A stretch of DNA of 64,000 nucleotides. Source: Nereida sp965655635. Its GTDB lineage: Bacteria > Pseudomonadota > Alphaproteobacteria > Rhodobacterales > Rhodobacteraceae. The notes under the pieces are model-generated. The model was not told the DNA's origin. It saw nothing but the letters and a program-made list of their open reading frames with translations, and ran no database searches. This document shows positions 1 to 8,274 of this stretch, piece after piece; positions within the stretch are counted from its first letter, which is position 1, and each line of letters begins with the position of its first letter. A program made the translations under genes and the position numbers. The stretch spans positions 51,782 through 115,781 of the forward strand of contig NZ_CBFHHE010000003.1 in the NCBI RefSeq assembly GCF_965655635.1. The letters are read 5' to 3'.

Positions 1-1726
1 GTGTGAACAGTGCGTCAAACGGCTCAACCGCACTTGCAGGTAGATGACCCGTGATGTGCATCGCGCGTGCGAAAAATCGTGAATAGAGAAGATGCAAAAT
101 CGCGTGTTCAATACCGCCAATGTATTGATCGACATTCATCCAATAAGCAGCCTCGTCACTGTCAATCGGAGTGGTCGCATTAGGGCTTGTGAAGCGGCTG
201 TAATACCACGAACTGTCTACGAATGTATCCATAGTGTCTGTTTCACGCTGCGCTGGCTTACCGCACGATGGGCAATCGCAATCGCGCCACGTCGGGTGAC
301 GGTCCAGCGGGTTACCTGGAATATCGAATGAAACATCGTCAGGCAGGCGGATCGGCAGGTTTTCTTTGCGCTCGGGCACAACGCCACAAGCATCACAGTG
401 GGCAACCGGAATTGGGCAACCCCAATAGCGTTGCCGTGATAGACCCCAGTCGCGCAGGCGATATTGTGTTTTGCCTTGCCCAACGCCTTTGCCCTCACAA
501 AACGCAATTGCTGCATCAACTGCGGCTGCGCCTGTTTGTTGGGCCTCGCCAGCGAAACCTTTAACGTAGGTCACCACATCGGTTTTCGCGGGCACATACG
601 CTTCGGTCAGATCAGTCGTGCTATTTACATCGGGCAGATAAACAGGCGTGATCGGCAGGTCATATTTGGTCGCAAAGTCAAAGTCGCGCTGGTCATGCGC
701 AGGACAGCCAAAAATCGCACCGGTGCCATAGTCCATCAAGATGAAGTTGGCCACATACACGGGCAACTCCCAAGAGGTATCAAATGGGTGACGCACGCGC
801 AGGCCCGTATCAAAGCCCATCTTGTCTGCTTTTTCCAAAGCTTCTTCGGTTGTAGAACCCTTGCGGCATTCAGCGTTGAAAGCAGCCAGATCGGCGTTGT
901 CTTTTTCCAGCTGCTTGGCAAGGGGGTGGTCCGGCGAAATGCCCACAAACGAAGCACCCAAAAGAGTGTCGGGGCGGGTTGTGTACACCTCAATGCTGTC
1001 ACGTCCATCAGGGCCGTTGATCAATGAGAAGCTAAATTGCAGACCGCGTGATTGGCCGATCCAGTTTTCCTGCATCAGGCGCACTTTGGCGGGCCAGTTA
1101 TCCAGATTTTCAAGCGCGCCGCGTAATTCACCGGCCATATCGGAAATCTTAAAGAACCATTGCGTCAACTCGCGGCGTTCAACCTCGGCGCCGCTGCGCC
1201 AGCCTTTTCCGTCGATGACTTGTTCGTTGGCCAGAACCGTCATGTCTTCGGGGTCCCAGTTTACCACGGCGTTTTTGCGGTAGACCAAGTCGGAGGCGAG
1301 CATATCAAGGAACAGCGCTTGCTGCTGGCCGTAATACTCTGGGTCGCACGTAGCGAATTCACGGGACCAATCAATAGACAGGCCAAGCGGCTTCATCTGA
1401 TCGCGCATGTGCGCAATATTTGCATAGGTCCAGTCTTTTGGATGACCGCCGCTGGCCATCGCGGCATTCTCGGCGGGCATGCCAAAGGCGTCCCAGCCCA
1501 TCGGGTGCAGCACGTTGTGACCTGTCGACATCTTATAACGCGCAATCACATCCCCCATGGTGTAGTTGCGCACGTGCCCCATGTGTAGATTGCCAGACGG
1601 GTAGGGAAACATCTCAAGCACATAATACTTTGGCTTTGACGTATCTGTTTTGGCCTTGAACACGTCTGCGGTGTTCCATTCAGCCTGCCATTTGGCCTCG
1701 ATCTGTGCGGGGGTATAGCGGTCCAT
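1..1726 (-). CDS. leuS: Leucyl-tRNA synthetase, N-terminal part (runs off left edge)
   Basis: Class I aminoacyl-tRNA synthetase that charges tRNA-Leu in the cytoplasm. Reading leftward from an ATG at 1726 gives an open frame of about 575 codons with no stop before the window edge, so the C-terminal third is missing from view. Near residue 45 is the family's HIGH-type ATP-binding motif, seen as NLHMGHV, preceded by FPYPSG, which is typical of LeuS N-termini. Further in are the conserved LeuS stretches HPMGWDAFGMPAENAA and NWDPED. A Shine-Dalgarno-like AAGGA lies about 9 bases upstream of the ATG. The upstream neighbour on the same strand is a DUF3576 lipoprotein; in Rhodobacterales the genes following leuS are usually lptE and holA, which would lie outside the window. 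Identity is secure; the KMSKS end cannot be seen. Confidence 0.95.
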   Translation of the reverse strand, partial: MDRYTPAQIEAKWQAEWNTADVFKAKTDTSKPKYYVLEMFPYPSGNLHMGHVRNYTMGDVIARYKMSTGHNVLHPMGWDAFGMPAENAAMASGGHPKDWTYANIAHMRDQMKPLGLSIDWSREFATCDPEYYGQQQALFLDMLASDLVYRKNAVVNWDPEDMTVLANEQVIDGKGWRSGAEVERRELTQWFFKISDMAGELRGALENLDNWPAKVRLMQENWIGQSRGLQFSFSLINGPDGRDSIEVYTTRPDTLLGASFVGISPDHPLAKQLEKDNADLAAFNAECRKGSTTEEALEKADKMGFDTGLRVRHPFDTSWELPVYVANFILMDYGTGAIFGCPAHDQRDFDFATKYDLPITPVYLPDVNSTTDLTEAYVPAKTDVVTYVKGFAGEAQQTGAAAVDAAIAFCEGKGVGQGKTQYRLRDWGLSRQRYWGCPIPVAHCDACGVVPERKENLPIRLPDDVSFDIPGNPLDRHPTWRDCDCPSCGKPAQRETDTMDTFVDSSWYYSRFTSPNATTPIDSDEAAYWMNVDQYIGGIEHAILHLLYSRFFARAMHITGHLPASAVEPFDALFT

Positions 1727-1740
1727 GTCGGGGTCCTTCT

Positions 1741-1775
1741 AAATGCAAACGCCAAGCCGGTTTATGGCTTGGCGT
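1741..1775 (-). terminator. Hairpin between DUF3576 gene and leuS, possible weak terminator
   Basis: A perfect 10-bp inverted repeat (ACGCCAAGCC at 1749-1758 and GGCTTGGCGT at 1766-1775) encloses a 7-base loop. On the minus strand it follows the DUF3576 gene and is trailed by the T-rich TTTGCATTT, so it could be an intrinsic terminator separating that gene from leuS. The T-tract is interrupted, so it may be leaky or only an mRNA-stabilising structure. Confidence 0.55.
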
Positions 1776-1818
1776 GGTAAGTAAAATGCTTGGGCGCAAA
1801 AGGCCAGCCTGTGCAGCT

Positions 1819-2280
1819 TCAGAGTTTGCTGTCCGCAATCCGCAATTGTCGCGCGCGGGTTAGGATGGCGTCCTCAATGGCGCGGACAGTATCCACATCG
1901 GCGGGGCCACTGCGGGTTTGCAAGGCCACAGTCAGGCTGCGCGCATCAAGAGCGGGGTCGCGCACATAGATCGTGGCGCGGTAGGCGGCGCGGCCGCCGG
2001 GGGGTGTGCCGAATCCCGTGGCAATAACGCCCGAAAACGGATCAGCAGTTTCAACCGGCAGAAAGTTCAGCATATCAAGCGAGGCATTCCAGATGTATTT
2101 GTTCACCTCAAGCTTGGTGTTGGGATCATCGGTATTGGCGAACAGATCCCAGATTGTGCTGGTGCGGGTTTCCTCAACGGCGGCAGCATCTTGTGGTGTG
2201 GCGTCACGATCCGCGCAGGCCGCCAACAATCCGCATACCACTAGGCTGAGGTATATGTTTCTAACTGAAAATCCACGCAT
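1819..2280 (-). CDS. DUF3576 domain lipoprotein
   Basis: A 153-residue predicted outer-membrane or periplasmic lipoprotein. The N-terminus has a charged start, a hydrophobic stretch and a lipobox LLAAC with the acylated cysteine near residue 22, so processing by signal peptidase II is expected. The body carries features of the alphaproteobacterial DUF3576 family: a WNASLDMLNFLP stretch, a GVIATGFGTPPGG segment, a predicted beta-rich region and a C-terminal helix (RAIEDAILTRARQLR). Function of the family is unknown; its constant place next to leuS and the LptE-encoding region makes a role in envelope assembly a reasonable guess but no more. The gene faces away from the porin at 2566, leaving a shared 285-bp intergenic region in which I recognise no specific operator. 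Confidence 0.8.
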   Translation of the reverse strand: MRGFSVRNIYLSLVVCGLLAACADRDATPQDAAAVEETRTSTIWDLFANTDDPNTKLEVNKYIWNASLDMLNFLPVETADPFSGVIATGFGTPPGGRAAYRATIYVRDPALDARSLTVALQTRSGPADVDTVRAIEDAILTRARQLRIADSKL

Positions 2281-2565
2281 GTTCTGCTCTACCTGCCGTT
2301 AATTCCACATCATTAATACTTGTCTATATAACGCAGTATGCGGTCACAAGGTAAATTGCCGTGCTGTGAGCGCGGGTCGCTAACCAGCAATCCTGCACCA
2401 CAAATTTCCGCCGCTGACCGGTTGTGACAAAGTTGCATCACGTTTTGCATAGTTGCGCACAGCGGTTTCGCGTTTCTTGCATTGCGAGCGCCCTCAAGCG
2501 ACACACCATCCATACCCTCCACGGCGTTCGTGTTGGGGCCATTCTTTAAACGAAGGAAATACGAG

Positions 2566-3501
2566 ATGAAAAACATTCTCTTCGCAACGACAGCGCTTGT
2601 AGCAACCGCTGGCATCGCATCCGCAGACGTGAGCCTTTCTGGTTCAGCTAACGTTGGTATCATCAACAACGGCACAGATGGCGCACAAGACATGATGTAC
2701 CAAAACATCAGCATCACAGCGACTGGCGCTGGCGAAACAGACGGTGGTCTGACTTTCGGTGCTACTTTGACAATGCGCTCAGGCGACGATGTTGACCTCG
2801 ACGTAGGTGATCTTGGCAACAACGATGATGGTGACTCGACTGGTGATGCTCTTGATGACACTGCTAACGATGGTACAATGGATGCACTGTCAGACATCAG
2901 CTTCGGCAGCATCTATGTGTCAGGCGAGTGGGGCAAACTCACATTTGACCGCGACGGCATCGACAACGTGCACAACGATGACTTCGGCGATCACGACGTT
3001 TCATACGCATACTCAGGTGGCGGTTTGTCACTCACAGTAACTGCTGACATCGACAACAACGATGCTGATTATGCAGACGGCGAACAGTGGGCGGCGAAAG
3101 TCGGCTACACTATGGATGCACTCACATTCACTTTCGCAACGGATGATGGCAGCGAGTCAGACACGACAATCGCCTACGCTGTTAACGACATGATCACTGC
3201 GTCCGTAAACTATGACACAGATGGCCAAACAGACGCTGAAACAATCGTCAAAGTAGCATATGCTAATGACGGCGTATCTGCTCACCTAGCATGGGCTGAC
3301 GACGATGATGATGCATGGGAAGTTGGCCTCGGCTACACAGCTGGCGCAATGTCATTTAGCGTAGTTGCAGCTGAAAACGATGGTGCAGGCGACACAGAGA
3401 TGGACGTAACAGCGTCTTATGACCTCGGTGGCGGCATGAGCATCAAAGGCGCGACAAACGAGTCAGGCGCTTGGTTCGTAGGTACAGCACTCGCATTCTA
3501 A
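2566..3501 (+). CDS. Gram-negative porin (16-strand type)
   Basis: A 311-residue outer-membrane porin that forms a diffusion channel. Residues 1-20 form a classical signal peptide ending ASA before DVSLSG, the usual mature start of Rhodobacter-type porins. The rest is Asp/Asn/Gly-rich with alternating polar and aromatic residues as in transmembrane beta strands, and the protein ends in Phe (GTALAF), the BAM recognition signal. An acidic stretch around residues 75-110 (many Asp, Asn and Thr) probably corresponds to the constriction or a surface loop and suggests a cation-selective pore. The start at 2566 is chosen over an in-frame start 28 codons upstream because the signal peptide begins here and AAGGAA lies about 7 bases before it. 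Codon use is biased to a narrow set, as expected for a highly expressed gene. A strong terminator follows directly. Confidence 0.9.
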   Translation: MKNILFATTALVATAGIASADVSLSGSANVGIINNGTDGAQDMMYQNISITATGAGETDGGLTFGATLTMRSGDDVDLDVGDLGNNDDGDSTGDALDDTANDGTMDALSDISFGSIYVSGEWGKLTFDRDGIDNVHNDDFGDHDVSYAYSGGGLSLTVTADIDNNDADYADGEQWAAKVGYTMDALTFTFATDDGSESDTTIAYAVNDMITASVNYDTDGQTDAETIVKVAYANDGVSAHLAWADDDDDAWEVGLGYTAGAMSFSVVAAENDGAGDTEMDVTASYDLGGGMSIKGATNESGAWFVGTALAF

Positions 3502-3527
3502 TCTAACGATTAGTATCGACTATAGAG

Positions 3528-3559
3528 AGAGCGCATCTTCGGGTGCGCTCTTTTCTTTT
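3528..3559 (+). terminator. Rho-independent terminator of the porin gene
   Basis: A 10-bp stem (AGAGCGCATC at 3528-3537, GGTGCGCTCT at 3542-3551) is capped by a stable UUCG tetraloop and followed by TTTTCTTTT. It lies 27 bases after the porin stop codon and is a textbook intrinsic terminator. Confidence 0.92.
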
Positions 3560-3594
3560 GGGGCCTGCGGCGCGATACGAATAGGGTCAACAAT

Positions 3595-4427
3595 GGGTAC
3601 CCCCAAACATGGCGTGATCAAGTGGCGCAGCTGCAAAGCGCGCAGTCTGGCCTTGATCCTGCGGCACCTCATCCGGATCATATCAAAGACGCGCCAATTT
3701 TTGTGACCGGCATGCCGCGGTCGGGAACCACGTTGATTGAACAGATTATCGCGGCGCATTCTAATGTGACAAGCATGGGCGAAACGGGTTTTGCCTTTGG
3801 CGCGGTTGAGCGGCTTTTGCGCGATGGCAATACTTATAAACCCGTTAGTGATGTAGCGGATAGGTTGCGCAGTGACGTGGCGGATAAGTACCTTGCGGAT
3901 GTGGCTGCCCGTTATCCCGCTGCAAAGCAGACCGTTGATAAATCCATTCAAACGTATCTCTATCTTGGGGCGATCATATCGATCATACCCAACGCAAAGT
4001 TTGTGATTGTTCAACGGGACCCACGTGATAATTTGTTGTCGATCTATCGCAATCTGTTCCAAGCGGGCACTCACAGATACGCCTATGATTTTGAAAACCT
4101 TGCGGATCATTATTTGGCTTTTCGGGATATGGTGTCGTTTTGGAAACAGCAGATGCCGGATGATATTTACATCGCCGATTATGATGGGTTGGTTCGTGAC
4201 CCCGAAGACAAGGCCCGTGCGCTTATTGCGGCGTGTGGTCTGGAGTGGCAGGATCAGTGTCTAGAGTTTCATAGATCGACAGGCGCGGTCAAAACGCTAT
4301 CTCTGACGCAGGTCCGTCAGCCATCTACAAGTCGTCGCAAAAGGCATGGCAGCGTTATGGCGATGGGGTTATGCCCTTGCTAAAGGCTTTGGAAAAACGA
4401 GGTATAGATGTCACTGAATGGGATTAA
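3595..4427 (+). pseudogene. Truncated and frameshifted TPR-type sulfotransferase
   Basis: The readable protein has the PAPS-binding 5'-phosphosulfate loop (PIFVTGMPRSGTTLIEQI) and the 3'-phosphate motif region (VIVQRDPRDNLLSIYRNLF) of the sulfotransferase domain that normally follows tetratricopeptide repeats in alphaproteobacterial TPR-sulfotransferases. Two lesions are visible. First, the N-terminal TPR region is absent: homology starts just after the porin terminator, and only a GTG at 3622 could serve as a start. Second, after QVRQP (ending near 4322) the frame is lost; adding one base restores the expected family C-terminus IYKSSQKAWQRYGDGVMPLL and a stop at 4425-4427 that overlaps the yggS start. 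The open frame otherwise continues with unrelated sequence to 4383. I read this as a remnant of a once larger gene. A sequencing error could explain the frameshift but not the missing N-terminus. Confidence 0.75.
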
Positions 4428-5061
4428 CGAGCGGATCGCGAAAACGTGTGAGCAGTTTGGGCGCGATGTGGCCGATGTTCAGCTTATTGCGGTGTCAAAA
4501 GTCCAACCCAATGCCCGCGTCGCGGACGTGTTGGCGCAAGGACACCGTCTTTATGGTGAGAATAAAGTGCAGGAAGCAGCTGGCAAATGGCCCGATTTCC
4601 GTGATGAGTTTGCGGATGTAAACGTGCACTTGATTGGGCCGCTACAGACCAACAAAGCGCGCCAAGCGATGGAACTTTTTGATGCCATCCATTCAGTCGA
4701 TCGTCCGAAGCTGGCCAGCACCCTTGCGCGACTTGCGCAAGAGGTTGGGGCGTGTCCGGACCTATTTGTGCAGGTGAATACGGGCGAAGAGCCGCAGAAA
4801 GCGGGCGTGTTGCCTTCGGATGCGGACGCGTTTGTCGCCGAGGCGCGTGCGCTTAATTTGCCAGTTAAAGGTTTGATGTGCATCCCGCCGGTAGATGAAG
4901 AACCCGCTTTGCACTTTGCATTGCTGCGCAAGATCGCTGAGCGCAACGGTTTGACGGGGCTATCAATGGGGATGAGCAGTGACTTTGAAACAGCCATCCA
5001 ACTTGGTGCCACTCATATTCGTGTAGGATCTGCCATTTTTGGCGAACGTGATTACGGCTAG
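4408..5061 (+). CDS. yggS: YggS/PLPBP family pyridoxal-phosphate homeostasis protein
   Basis: A 217-residue PLP-binding protein with the alanine-racemase-like TIM-barrel fold but no known catalytic activity; in other bacteria it buffers PLP supply and amino-acid pools. Visible hallmarks are AVSKVQP near residue 30 (Lys carries PLP), the GENKVQEA helix, HLIGPLQTNK (usually HxIGxLQxNK), FVQVNTGEEPQKAG, GLMCIPP, and the phosphate-binding C-terminal SMGMSSDFETAI with ATHIRVGSAIFG. Length matches the family. The ATG at 4408 follows an ACGAGG-like ribosome site and lies inside the 3' end of the decayed sulfotransferase. It converges on the L,D-transpeptidase at 5072 with only about 10 bases between stops. 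Confidence 0.93.
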   Translation: MSLNGINERIAKTCEQFGRDVADVQLIAVSKVQPNARVADVLAQGHRLYGENKVQEAAGKWPDFRDEFADVNVHLIGPLQTNKARQAMELFDAIHSVDRPKLASTLARLAQEVGACPDLFVQVNTGEEPQKAGVLPSDADAFVAEARALNLPVKGLMCIPPVDEEPALHFALLRKIAERNGLTGLSMGMSSDFETAIQLGATHIRVGSAIFGERDYG

Positions 5062-5071
5062 GGCGGCAGTG

Positions 5072-5593
5072 TTAATGAATGAGGGAGTTTGGCACGATAA
5101 GGCGCGTGCCAAATGTTATCCGTGCCGCGATCCGTTTCAGGTGATCTGGGCGAAACCCGATGCAGCCTTCGGTGCCAAAAACGGGTCGTCGCCAGCGATG
5201 TAGAAAAATCGCAGAGCCGCGTTTGAATTCGGCGCGTGGCCAGTTCCAATCAGTTAATATCACAATGTCGTAAAGCGGATCAGCCCGGCGCAGGACCTCG
5301 TGACTGTGGGCGTAGGGTGCGCGAACCATCAGGTTGTAGTCTTCGTGGTGTGGATCATCAGACCACAAATCACCGGGTTTAATGGCCACAGCCCAATCTG
5401 CAGGTTTTGCGATGCGGTCGGGCCGGTAAAGCATCCCGACAACGCCGTGAACGCCGACGGGTGTCGCCCCATCGCCTTCACGTTTGTCAGATGAGATGCC
5501 GCCTTTTCCGATTGTGCAGGGAAAGTACTGTCCCCGAAAACGCACGCCGCGCCTTGTCAAAACCAGATCGTTTGGGGTGGTGTAGGGGGTCAC
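5072..5593 (-). CDS. L,D-transpeptidase family (YkuD domain) protein
   Basis: A 173-residue protein with a YkuD-type catalytic domain; such enzymes make or edit 3-3 cross-links in peptidoglycan or attach proteins to it. The active-site signature appears as IFLHRWRRPVFGTEGCIGF around residues 128-148, with His and the TEGC Cys as catalytic residues. An earlier ATPVGVHGVVGMLYRPDR segment matches the region before the active site. No signal peptide is evident (start MTPYTTPND), as in many short alphaproteobacterial members annotated this way, so export is unclear. Its start overlaps the ribA stop by 4 bases (5590-5593), so it is translationally coupled as second gene of a ribA operon. Confidence 0.85.
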   Translation of the reverse strand: MTPYTTPNDLVLTRRGVRFRGQYFPCTIGKGGISSDKREGDGATPVGVHGVVGMLYRPDRIAKPADWAVAIKPGDLWSDDPHHEDYNLMVRAPYAHSHEVLRRADPLYDIVILTDWNWPRAEFKRGSAIFLHRWRRPVFGTEGCIGFRPDHLKRIAARITFGTRLIVPNSLIH

Positions 5594-6657
5594 AGTAAAT
5601 GGCCGGATTTGGCGGCTTTGGTTTTCAGATAGGCGCTGTTCACAGGGTTTTCGCCAACAATAAGCGGCACGCGTTCGCTGACGGTGATCCTCATATCCTC
5701 CATGCGCGCGACCTTATTGGGGTTGTTCGTCAGCAGCTTAATGTTGCCAACACCCATCTTGTTCAAAATTGAGGCGCCAATTCTAAAGTCACGCTCATCA
5801 TCCTCAAAGCCAATGCGATGATTTGCTTCTACCGTATCAAAGCCTTGGTCTTGCAGAAAATATGCCCGCATTTTGTTGGCCAGCCCGATGCCGCGGCCCT
5901 CTTGGTTGAGGTAAAGCAAAATGCCTGCACCTTGCGCGCCCATTTGCGCCATCGCGCCGCGCAGTTGGGGGCCGCAATCACACTTGAGCGAGCCAAGTAA
6001 ATCACCGGTGAAACACGCGGAGTGAAGACGCGTTAGGATGGGTTTGTTAGGGTCTATTTTACCAACTTCAATCGCGTAGTGCTCGGCTGATCCATCGTCA
6101 GGCCGAAAGACATGCACCCGCCCCTCGTTCGACACGGTCATGGGTAGGGCTGCGTGAACGATGTCATTGTAATGGGCCGTGTTAGCCTGCGCCAACACTT
6201 CGGATGCGGTGAGAATGCTCAGCCCTTCGGCGGATTGCACGCGCACCATCACGGCAGCAGGCAGCAAATGGGCGGCCTTACAAAGCAAAATGGCGGCGCG
6301 GTGTGCCCGTGGGTCTCCGTCGCGCAAGGACCGGAATGGCCCCTTCATAGGTGTGCTTAGGTCTGTGGCTGGATCGGCGACGCCCCTAATCCAGCGAAGA
6401 TCAGCATCACTTTGTATAGTAAGCCGCGCGACATCGCCAAAATAGGCCGCTGTTTTAAGCGTTTCTGCGCGCCGGTGCGTGATGATCATCTCTGCACCAC
6501 CAAGGGCCAATGCTTGGCTAAGTTGGTCCGGGCTGAGCGTTTCAGCGGCAAAGGCAACCCAAAGACCATCATCATCACGAATGCCCACGCCAAGCCCGAT
6601 GCGAAGGGCTGCGTGTGCTTGTGCTTTTGCTTGGGCTGGTGTGGGCTGAAAGGGCAT
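5590..6657 (-). CDS. ribA: GTP cyclohydrolase II
   Basis: First committed enzyme of riboflavin synthesis: opens the GTP imidazole ring to give the diaminopyrimidine precursor, formate and pyrophosphate. The C-terminal two-thirds (from about residue 165) is a complete GCHII domain: LHSACFTGDLLGSLKCDCGPQL gives the three zinc-binding cysteines, followed by LLYLNQEGRGIGLANK and LLTNNPNK. The 355-residue length exceeds free-standing GCHII (about 200) because of an N-terminal region resembling a degenerate DHBP-synthase-like domain; I do not see the DHBP catalytic motif, so a second activity is doubtful. This long form is common in Rhodobacterales. It is divergent from the CenR-like gene with a 149-bp shared upstream region, and its stop overlaps the next gene's start. 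Confidence 0.92.
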   Translation of the reverse strand: MPFQPTPAQAKAQAHAALRIGLGVGIRDDDGLWVAFAAETLSPDQLSQALALGGAEMIITHRRAETLKTAAYFGDVARLTIQSDADLRWIRGVADPATDLSTPMKGPFRSLRDGDPRAHRAAILLCKAAHLLPAAVMVRVQSAEGLSILTASEVLAQANTAHYNDIVHAALPMTVSNEGRVHVFRPDDGSAEHYAIEVGKIDPNKPILTRLHSACFTGDLLGSLKCDCGPQLRGAMAQMGAQGAGILLYLNQEGRGIGLANKMRAYFLQDQGFDTVEANHRIGFEDDERDFRIGASILNKMGVGNIKLLTNNPNKVARMEDMRITVSERVPLIVGENPVNSAYLKTKAAKSGHLL

Positions 6658-6806
6658 AGGCTCAAATGTTACAGGGTTACCAATGCTTGCCCTTTAAATT
6701 GAAACATTTGCAACCCTTTTGACACGAGCCTGTGAAACTGCGGGGTAAAACTTGCTCAATTCTGCGTTTGTGCCCATTTGTAGATCAATAACTCACGGAG
6801 GCCATG

Positions 6807-7493
6807 ATGGCGCAATTGAAGAAAATCCTGCTTGTTGATGATGACGATGATCTGCGTGATGCTCTGTCGGAGCAACTCATCATGACGGAAGACTTTGATG
6901 TTTTCGAAGCTGAAAACGGCCATAACGCGATGGAGCGTGCCAAAGAGCAGCTTTATGATTTGGTGATTTTGGACGTAGGCTTGCCTGATACTGATGGCCG
7001 CGAGCTGTGCCGTTTGATGCGAAAGCAAGGCGTGAAATGTCCGGTTCTGATGCTGACAGGTCACGATAGTGATGCTGATACGATTTTGGGGCTTGATGCC
7101 GGTGCAAATGATTACGTCACAAAGCCGTTCAAATTTCCGGTTCTATTGGCGCGTATTCGCGCGCAGCTGCGCACCCACAAGCAATCAGAAGACGCTGTTT
7201 TCAATCTTGGGCCATACACGTTCAAGCCTGCGCAAAAGATGCTCATTACTGAGGATGAAAAGAAAATTCGCCTGACGGAGAAAGAAACAAATATCCTGAA
7301 GTTTCTTCACCGTGCCCCCGAGGGTGTCGTTGCCCGTGATGTCCTCCTTCACGAAGTTTGGGGCTATAATGCCGGAGTGACGACTCACACGCTTGAGACG
7401 CATATTTATCGTTTGCGTCAAAAAATTGAGCCCGATCCTGGCAACGCGCGTTTGCTTGTGACGGAAAGTGGCGGCTACCGGCTTAACGGTTGA
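6807..7493 (+). CDS. cenR: OmpR-family response regulator, CenR-like
   Basis: A two-component response regulator of about 228 residues. The receiver domain (residues 1-118) has the acidic cluster VDDDDDLRD, the phospho-acceptor Asp in LVILDVGLPD near residue 54, the switch Thr in VLMLTGHDSD and the Lys in DYVTKPFKF. The C-terminal winged-helix domain carries RLTEKETNILKFL and the wing THTLETHIYRLRQKIE. The whole is close to what I remember of Rhodobacter CenR, an essential regulator of envelope functions; a related OmpR-type regulator cannot be excluded. No histidine kinase lies beside it. ATG at 6807 is preferred over the ATG at 6804 because GGAGG then sits 5 rather than 2 bases upstream. 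Transcription ends at the hairpin at 7583. Confidence 0.8.
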   Translation: MAQLKKILLVDDDDDLRDALSEQLIMTEDFDVFEAENGHNAMERAKEQLYDLVILDVGLPDTDGRELCRLMRKQGVKCPVLMLTGHDSDADTILGLDAGANDYVTKPFKFPVLLARIRAQLRTHKQSEDAVFNLGPYTFKPAQKMLITEDEKKIRLTEKETNILKFLHRAPEGVVARDVLLHEVWGYNAGVTTHTLETHIYRLRQKIEPDPGNARLLVTESGGYRLNG

Positions 7494-7582
7494 TCTGGAT
7501 CAAAGATGTATGCCGCACAGCGTGGCATACGTTGTCTACCCTTTGATGTTGGGGATACAACATTTTCTCCCTGTTGGACTTT

Positions 7583-7614
7583 GCCCTGATCACATTGGTC
7601 AGGGCTTCTTTTTT
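7583..7614 (+). terminator. Rho-independent terminator after the CenR-like gene
   Basis: A 9-bp stem (GCCCTGATC at 7583-7591, GGTCAGGGC at 7597-7605, one G-T pair) with a 5-base loop is followed by TTCTTTTTT. It lies about 90 bases after the response-regulator stop and just before the convergent broken flavin-protein gene. Confidence 0.9.
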
Positions 7615-7633
7615 GCCTCGGGGCGGTGTGAGC

Positions 7634-8160
7634 CTAGTAAAGTTCTGACTTATACATCTTCTCAATAGTTGCCTGATCTGTCGTATCAACGGGTAATTGG
7701 GCGTGAGCACTGACCATTTCGTAAAGCGTAGCGACAGGTCGTTTGTTAGGCCATGTGTCAGGTTTCCATAGTCCCGCGCGCATCGGCGCTGTGCTGCAAT
7801 GGGTAAAGATTTGTGTGGCAGTAACTTTGGTAACCGTTTTTGGGCTACGGCCATTGATCGCAAATCGGGCGCAGATTCCAGGATCAGCGGTGATTTCCGC
7901 AAGACCATTCACCCGCAACGTTTCGGTCACTGTTGGGATCATGAACAAAAGTGACACCCGCGGATCGCTCGCAATATTGAGAAGCCCATCGGGTCACCTT
8001 TGGCGGATAGGTCCAGCCCATTTGCCCCGCTGGTCGCCACGATCACAAACGGCGAGGCGGCTATGATTGCACGGCAATGGTGATCGAAAATTGTGATCTC
8101 TTTTGGGGCGGCCAGTTCACTAGGGTAACCATATAGATCTCGTAACTCTTGCGGTGTCAT
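7634..8160 (-). pseudogene. Pyridoxamine-5'-phosphate-oxidase-like FMN protein, out-of-frame deletion
   Basis: Two fragments of one PPOX-family split-barrel flavoprotein are found in different frames. The first (ATG at 8160, ribosome site AGGAG) reads through FVIVATSGANGLDLSAKGDPMGF, the middle of the family, then runs into an unrelated tail. The second, in another frame, resumes at LNIASDPRVSLLFMIPTVTETL and continues to the normal C-terminus. The family normally has about 22-24 residues between these blocks, including the FMN-contacting PDRRGNNR stretch. That stretch is absent from the DNA in every frame, so this is an internal out-of-frame deletion around 7985-7995, not a simple base-call error. 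The product cannot bind FMN normally and I regard the gene as dead. Members of this family are often annotated as general stress or MSMEG_1061-type flavin proteins. Confidence 0.82.
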
Positions 8161-8274
8161 TGTGTGCTCCTATTGGGTGAGAACAGCTTTGCATGGCGCC
8201 GGTCGACGTTGCAACACTGGCCTTTCAAAGCGGGCTAAGTTACGACTTGGCCGAGTTATATCAGGAGCACCACC

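Noticed and set aside
2313..2912. A 199-codon minus-strand frame overlapping the porin start
   Set aside because: Low-complexity Ser/Pro/Val shadow of the porin codons; no start signal or homology.
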